DNA of 16,133 nucleotides from Prevotella sp. UBA2755 (GTDB taxonomy: Bacteria > Bacteroidota > Bacteroidia > Bacteroidales > Bacteroidaceae). The stretch lies in the NCBI GenBank assembly GCA_002353225.1, contig DEJF01000023.1, forward strand, positions 21,500 through 37,632, written 5' to 3'. The stretch's first letter is position 1. The number at the start of each line of letters is the position of its first letter. Under the pieces are notes generated by a model, which saw only the letters and a program-made list of their open reading frames with translations, searched no databases and was not told the origin of the DNA. Made by a program: the position numbers and the translations under genes. Below are positions 12,394 through 16,133 of the stretch, piece by piece.

Positions 12394-12900
12394 ATGAAAA
12401 GGTTATTTGTTATCTTAATAATGACATTGTCCGTCATTACCCTTTCTGCCCAGCGGATAGGTGCTTATATCACAGACACAGATGGTTCTTTCACGAATAT
12501 CAGGAATGCCCCTAAAGGGAAAGTCATTGGGAAAATCAGTACTAAACAGTCGGTGATCGTCGCCTTGGAGAACTACACCAATGGCTGGTGGAAGTTAGTA
12601 GGACTGCCAGAGGATGCTGAGGAGGCAAAAGATATTCCGTTGGCTTACTCGGCTTCAGGTTATTGGATTCACTATTCCGTAGTGGGCTTCAGTACCCGAA
12701 ACTATGGAGGTCAGACACTCCATCTACGTCAGTCACCAGATGCCCATTCCCCTATTGTCTATTCCTTCTCTGAGGAATTACAACTTCACCCCGTAGGTGT
12801 CGCAGATGGTTGGATAAAGGTAAAGACAAGTGACGGGAAATACACTGGATGGATTGAGGATGAATGGATCTGCGATAATCCTCTGACAAACTGCTGTTAA
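12394..12900 (+). CDS. Secreted bacterial SH3-domain protein
   Basis: The 168-residue protein has a signal peptide (MKRLFVILIMTLSVITLSAQ). Two SH3b-like modules follow, one at about 22-70 (TNIRNAPKGKVIGKISTKQS...WWKLVG) and one at about 105-158 (LHLRQSPDAHSPIV...GWIKVKTSDGKYTGWI). The LRxSP/IRNAP and GW(I/W)KV signatures are typical of the fold, which often binds cell-wall peptides; no catalytic domain accompanies it here. The protein ends in two cysteines. An upstream in-frame extension to 12337 overlaps the previous gene and hides the signal peptide, so ATG 12394 is chosen. The 7 nt gap indicates co-transcription with the repeat protein. Confidence 0.88.
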   Translation: MKRLFVILIMTLSVITLSAQRIGAYITDTDGSFTNIRNAPKGKVIGKISTKQSVIVALENYTNGWWKLVGLPEDAEEAKDIPLAYSASGYWIHYSVVGFSTRNYGGQTLHLRQSPDAHSPIVYSFSEELQLHPVGVADGWIKVKTSDGKYTGWIEDEWICDNPLTNCC

Positions 12901-12903
12901 ACT

Positions 12904-13413
12904 ATGAGTAGATTAGTATTCACGACATTGCTGATGGTCTGGGCGCTGACAACCAGTGCCCAGACCTATCCGCCCAAAGACACCCCCCAGTTGGAGTTCG
13001 CCCTCCAACTGCGAGTGACATTAGGGGAGACCTTTTCCATTGAAAACACCCAGCATGGGCGACGCACCGTCATTCCCATCACTGGCGGTACCTTTGAGGG
13101 ACCGTTGCTGAAAGGAACGATTCTCAATGGTGGTGCCGACTACCAGTTGAATACAGAGAACCGTACAGAACTGGAGGCTATCTACTGCATCAAGACAGAT
13201 GATAATGTCTATATCCATGTCCGTAACCGTGGTATCATAGCCAATGGAAAGGATGCCAGTGGTAATCCTACTTTCTATTTCAAGGCGGCACCCCAATTCG
13301 AGGCACCAGCCGACAGCCGTTATGGTTGGCTGAACGATGCCCTCTTCGTCTGTGCTCCAGAGTGGACAACAGAGTTCAAGGGTATCGTGCTGAATGTGTG
13401 GAAAGTGAAGTAA
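12904..13413 (+). CDS. Secreted DUF3237 family protein
   Basis: The 169-residue protein has a signal peptide ending near TTSAQ (16-20). It then matches the DUF3237 pattern: LEFALQLRVTLGETFSIENTQHGRRTVIPITGG, the strongly conserved GGTFEGPLLKGTILNGGADY, and a C-terminal half ending in LNDALFVC and FKGIVLNVWKV. The family forms a beta barrel of unknown function; exported versions are common in Bacteroidetes. It starts 3 nt after the SH3 protein gene, so it belongs to the same transcript. No enzymatic residue can be named. Confidence 0.88.
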   Translation: MSRLVFTTLLMVWALTTSAQTYPPKDTPQLEFALQLRVTLGETFSIENTQHGRRTVIPITGGTFEGPLLKGTILNGGADYQLNTENRTELEAIYCIKTDDNVYIHVRNRGIIANGKDASGNPTFYFKAAPQFEAPADSRYGWLNDALFVCAPEWTTEFKGIVLNVWKVK

Positions 13414-13434
13414 TTCAGTGTCTCTTTGCATTTG

Positions 13435-14289
13435 ATGAGAAAGTTGCTGGCACCCGTATTGACTATTGTCTGTTTGCTATCTGCTTGTCAGACCACAGAT
13501 ATACCGTCACTCTCAACAGTAGACAAGGGGAGTGCGGATAGTGCTGCCATCTATCAAGAGAGAGCCTATCAGGAGATGTTTACGGATTCTCTTGGTAAGG
13601 CAGAGACGCTTGCCTATCGTGCCTATATGCTCAGCAGCGATTCTACCATGGAACGCAGTTCACTTGCCCTGCTCTGTTACATCTATTATCGGGAAGGAAA
13701 ACAAGAACAGTTACAACTGCTGATGCAGACCGTTTCGCCAGACACCTATATTAATATGATGGATGTTCAGGGGCAGGTGGAACGGACGAAAGCAGGATAC
13801 GAGCGCCAATATTATATTGTTGCCCTTATCATCCTGTTGCTGGTTTCTGGTATTGTCTGTTTCTGGTATATCCGTCGGATGCGAACGATCAATGGTATCT
13901 ATCGGCAGCGCATGAATCATGTGCGACAAGAACTGTTGAGCAAGGAGTCAAACATCACCCAGTCAACAATCCTTCCCATTGATGAGACTAAAAAGGGAAT
14001 TGATGTGCTCTATGCCATTATCAACGACCAGAATATCAGTCAAATGGGTAAACAGGAGGAACAGGCTCTTCTCAAGACCCTCCCTATGGTGGATGCTGCT
14101 CTTGCGACAAAAATAGGTAAAGCCTCCTCACCTCTGACACCCAAGGAAACCTTCTTCTGCATCATGGAATACTATGGAAAGAGTGACAAACAGAAGGCAC
14201 ACTCTTTCTGCTGTTCAGAACAAGCAATCCGCAGTACCAAGAGCAGGCTCGCCAAGAAGATAGACCTCTCTATCCTGCATTCGGAGTGA
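13435..14289 (+). CDS. Membrane-anchored regulator: lipoprotein N-terminus, TM helix, C-terminal HTH
   Basis: The 284-residue protein starts with a lipoprotein-type signal (LLSAC, C18). A helical periplasmic region that may be TPR-like (about 36-115, with AETLAYRAYMLSSDS and LALLCYIYYREGK) follows. One TM helix (127-146) comes next, then a basic stretch and coiled coil (147-172), and a C-terminal segment (about 234-276). The last begins LTPKETFFCIMEYYGKSDK and continues with SEQAIRSTKSRLAKKI, resembling a LuxR-like helix-turn-helix. This plan (outer sensor, TM, cytoplasmic DNA-binding tail) is common among Bacteroidetes membrane-tethered regulators. A lipidated N-terminus plus an inner-membrane helix is unusual, so cleavage at C18 is uncertain. 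An upstream TTG (13426) is also in frame; ATG is preferred. It ends the cluster and overlaps the convergent gene by 20 bp. Confidence 0.7.
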   Translation: MRKLLAPVLTIVCLLSACQTTDIPSLSTVDKGSADSAAIYQERAYQEMFTDSLGKAETLAYRAYMLSSDSTMERSSLALLCYIYYREGKQEQLQLLMQTVSPDTYINMMDVQGQVERTKAGYERQYYIVALIILLLVSGIVCFWYIRRMRTINGIYRQRMNHVRQELLSKESNITQSTILPIDETKKGIDVLYAIINDQNISQMGKQEEQALLKTLPMVDAALATKIGKASSPLTPKETFFCIMEYYGKSDKQKAHSFCCSEQAIRSTKSRLAKKIDLSILHSE

Positions 14290-14887
14290 TATATTCGAAA
14301 CGGTCGAAGTCCTTGAATCCCATCTCCTCAAGTTGCTGTTGACTACGCTCTATGTCCTGCAGGGTATTATAGTCAGGGATATGGGGGAGTCGGATAGTTA
14401 CCTTATCAGGATCAACATGAGAGGCAAGCCAACGGAGATTGTTAATCACTCTGCGATTCGACCTCTTCGTATATGGGCGATAGATGTCATGGTTCATGTC
14501 TTTTACGTCTATATAATAATGATAGATATAGGGAGCAACTGCCTCCAAATGACAACGCTCCACGTTCAGAGACGTTTCAACACAAATATGCCATTCTTTC
14601 GGGCATAACTTACAGAAATCCACGATTCCATCGCTTCGTAGTAATGGCTCACCTCCTCCAAAAGAAACGCCTCCACCCGTTGCTTTGAAGTAAAGGTCGT
14701 CCACCATCACCTCATCAAGTATCTCCTCGACATCCATCCACTGCCAAACGCCCTCTGCTTGGAGACACTGGGAATTCAAGCAGTACTTACAGCGCAAGGG
14801 ACAGCCATGGAAGGCAACCAATGTGGTCACCCCCTGTCCGTCAGTAGCCAACCTATGGCGACAGATGCCGATGAGTGGATGTTTCAT
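14270..14887 (-). CDS. Radical SAM protein, glycyl-radical-activase-like
   Basis: The 205-residue protein has the radical SAM cluster motif C29-x3-C33-x2-C36 in FHGCPLRCKYCLNSQC. It also has the SAM-binding GGGVSFGGGEPLL (71-83), and later strands with ETSLNVE and YYIDVKDMNHDIYRPYTKRSN. These resemble pyruvate formate-lyase activating enzyme, but the protein is short and has no second ferredoxin-type cluster domain. No glycyl radical enzyme gene is visible nearby. Its ATG overlaps the TGA of the TonB-like gene by 4 nt (14884-14887), implying translational coupling. The 3' end overlaps the convergent regulator gene by 20 bp. The substrate is unknown; peptide modification or activation of a distant enzyme are both possible. 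Confidence 0.87.
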   Translation of the reverse strand: MKHPLIGICRHRLATDGQGVTTLVAFHGCPLRCKYCLNSQCLQAEGVWQWMDVEEILDEVMVDDLYFKATGGGVSFGGGEPLLRSDGIVDFCKLCPKEWHICVETSLNVERCHLEAVAPYIYHYYIDVKDMNHDIYRPYTKRSNRRVINNLRWLASHVDPDKVTIRLPHIPDYNTLQDIERSQQQLEEMGFKDFDRFEYITPNAG

Positions 14888-15705
14888 TTCGATCGGAAAG
14901 TTACGGGAACTGTATATTTCGTTCTGACAGGTTCACCATTCTGTTTTCCAGGAATCCATTTGGGCATTGACTTAACCACACGCAACGTCTCTTCATCAAA
15001 GGCAGGATCAATACCCTTTACCACTTTTGCTTCCGTGATACTGCCGTCCTTCTCCACGACAAATGTGATGATGACTCTTCCCTGAGCACAGGACTCCTCC
15101 ATTTCCTTCGTATAATGGATGTTCTCAACCAAATATTCCATCAAGACTTTTTGACCTCCAGGGAATGCTGGCATCTGCTCTACGACATCACCCATGAGTT
15201 GTCGTGGTGTCTTAGGAACAATGGTGTCCACTTGCTCCTGAGACTCTAACGTGTTTACCGTCTCTTCCTTCGCTTTTTTAGACCTCATGAACTTAGCCGT
15301 CCTAATCTTTGCTGTATCAATCCGTTTCTCAACTATCACAGAGTCCACAGGTGACCTATATTCCACATCACCAGAAAGATGGGTTGGAGGTTGAAAGGCA
15401 ACCTTGCCTACTGTAAGTCCATCTATGTCTTTTTGCTCCACTTTCTTCACCTTTTCACTACAGCCAGACAATGCGGACAACCCAGCGGAGATGCCGATGA
15501 GAGCCACCGCTTTCCCCAACTGTCTACGTATGTCCAACTGCCGTTCGATGTACTTAACCTCTGCCTCACAAGCAGGGCATGTACCTAAACACTCACCCTT
15601 GTGACGGCACTCACGTGGCTCATACTTAATCTCATTCGCCTTGGCTATCTGTTTACGGATATCCTTCAGCACATTACAAATTGACTTACCTCTTGTCATC
15701 ATCAT
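14884..15705 (-). CDS. TonB C-terminal domain protein with Cys-rich N-terminus
   Basis: The 273-residue protein has a cytoplasmic-looking N-terminal module with four cysteines (C33, C39, C43 and C46 in ECRHKGECLGTCPACE) that could bind zinc or a cluster. A basic helix and a hydrophobic segment (about 65-81) ending LSGCSE follow. The linker (85-170) is charged and not proline-rich. The TonB C-terminal domain (about 178-273) contains MPAFPGGQKVLMEYL, GRVIITFVVEKDGSI and MPKWIPGKQNGEPVR. Such proteins are annotated energy transducers, but many Bacteroidetes have extra TonB_C proteins of unclear role. Three Met codons in a row (15705, 15702, 15699) could start it; the first overlaps the previous stop by ATGA. 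It lies between a TonB-like paralogue and the radical SAM gene. Confidence 0.85.
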   Translation of the reverse strand: MMMTRGKSICNVLKDIRKQIAKANEIKYEPRECRHKGECLGTCPACEAEVKYIERQLDIRRQLGKAVALIGISAGLSALSGCSEKVKKVEQKDIDGLTVGKVAFQPPTHLSGDVEYRSPVDSVIVEKRIDTAKIRTAKFMRSKKAKEETVNTLESQEQVDTIVPKTPRQLMGDVVEQMPAFPGGQKVLMEYLVENIHYTKEMEESCAQGRVIITFVVEKDGSITEAKVVKGIDPAFDEETLRVVKSMPKWIPGKQNGEPVRTKYTVPVTFRSK

Positions 15706-16133
15706 CCTATTACTTTATTGCGTTCTAATGTATCAAAAGACTGATTTAATCGGAAGGTTACGGGAATCGTATAATTCACCCTCAGCACATAGTCATGTTC
15801 TCTGCCAGGAATCCAATGGGGCATCTGTTTGACGATACGGACCGCCTCCTTGTCTAAAGCAGGGTCAACACTCTTTACCACTCTTATATTTGTAAGACTG
15901 CCGTCTTTCTCTACCACGAAAGTGAGGACAACCCTACCTTGAATACCTTGCTTTTTAGCAATGGCTGGATATACCATGACACGTTTTATAAATTCCTGCA
16001 TGACCTCATAACCTCCAGGAAACTCAGGCATCTGTTCTACGACATCATAAATTTTATGATCGTCTTCCGGAACTACACTTGGTCTATAGGGAAGTGAGAA
16101 AATACCTGGCTCAGAATCATCCTCAATGCAATC
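15702..16133 (-). CDS. TonB C-terminal domain protein, 5' part outside the window
   Basis: The reading frame is open on the minus strand from the window edge (16133) to the stop at 15702, 143 codons without an N-terminus. The Met at 16031 is internal: upstream residues VVEQ are part of the domain start, as in the paralogue's DVVEQMPAFPGG. The TonB_C domain is visible as MPEFPGGYEVMQEF, GRVVLTFVVEKDGSL and MPHWIPGREHDYVLRVNY. It is a clear paralogue of the next gene, which it overlaps by 4 nt. The upstream end and any membrane anchor are not visible. Confidence 0.85.
   Translation of the reverse strand, partial: DCIEDDSEPGIFSLPYRPSVVPEDDHKIYDVVEQMPEFPGGYEVMQEFIKRVMVYPAIAKKQGIQGRVVLTFVVEKDGSLTNIRVVKSVDPALDKEAVRIVKQMPHWIPGREHDYVLRVNYTIPVTFRLNQSFDTLERNKVIG

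Noticed and set aside
13421..13428. Promoter box TCTCTTTG before the membrane-anchored regulator gene
   Set aside because: The second base of the -7 consensus is wrong and it is only 6 nt before the ATG.
13021..13431. Minus-strand frame of 136 codons
   Set aside because: Antisense to the DUF3237 gene, whose signal peptide and conserved motif support the plus strand.

Overview
The window looks like a chromosomal piece of a member of the Bacteroidales, most likely Prevotella or a close relative. Three things suggest this. Promoters carry the Bacteroidetes -7 box TAnnTTTG (often GTTGTATCTTTGC) and starts lack strong Shine-Dalgarno sites. Secreted proteins end in Prevotella-style tails. The gene families (GH127 enzyme with a starch-binding-like tail, dockerin-like tail, ECF sigma factor with a membrane partner, TonB C-terminal proteins with a Cys-rich N-terminus) are typical of the group. 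The assignment rests on recognition only.

Layout. (1) 2-2202 is housekeeping: the iron-sulfur subunit of succinate dehydrogenase/fumarate reductase, a strong terminator overlapped by the next promoter, murQ, and convergent msrA. (2) 2222-6846 is a 4.2 kb block bounded by two nearly identical 206 bp inverted repeats (202/206 matches). Each arm holds a divergent promoter pair, a REP-like hairpin and the start of a short ORF. Inside lie a truncated beta-rich ORF, a gene-free stretch with an unusual array of six 22 bp palindromic units, an ECF sigma factor with a four-TM partner, a Cof-type HAD phosphatase, and a two-gene secreted-protein operon. That operon is preceded by a roughly 360 nt leader with three long stems (9, 8 and 7 bp), two of which interleave as a pseudoknot. 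(3) 6868-8700 begins right outside the right arm with a REP-associated-type Y1 (HUH) transposase fused to a DprA/Rossmann-like C-terminal region. Then come short tandem repeats, a G-run tract, an MGMT/Atl-like protein and a DUF4298 protein. (4) 8703-14289 is a secretion-oriented region: a GH127 enzyme divergent from a four-gene cluster (16-residue repeat protein, SH3-domain protein, DUF3237 protein, membrane-bound HTH regulator). The divergent promoter between them is a third, about 90% identical copy of the 60 bp promoter module in the repeat arms. (5) 14270-16133 is a minus-strand operon of two TonB C-terminal proteins and a small radical SAM protein, joined by 4 nt stop/start overlaps; its first gene runs off the window.

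The most interesting area is 2222-7980. A single-domain transposase lies against one arm of a long inverted repeat that carries promoters, a REP-like hairpin and part of a structured, uORF-bearing leader. This may be a repeated regulatory RNA or mobile leader element not described by ordinary gene annotation. Its function is inferred, not shown.
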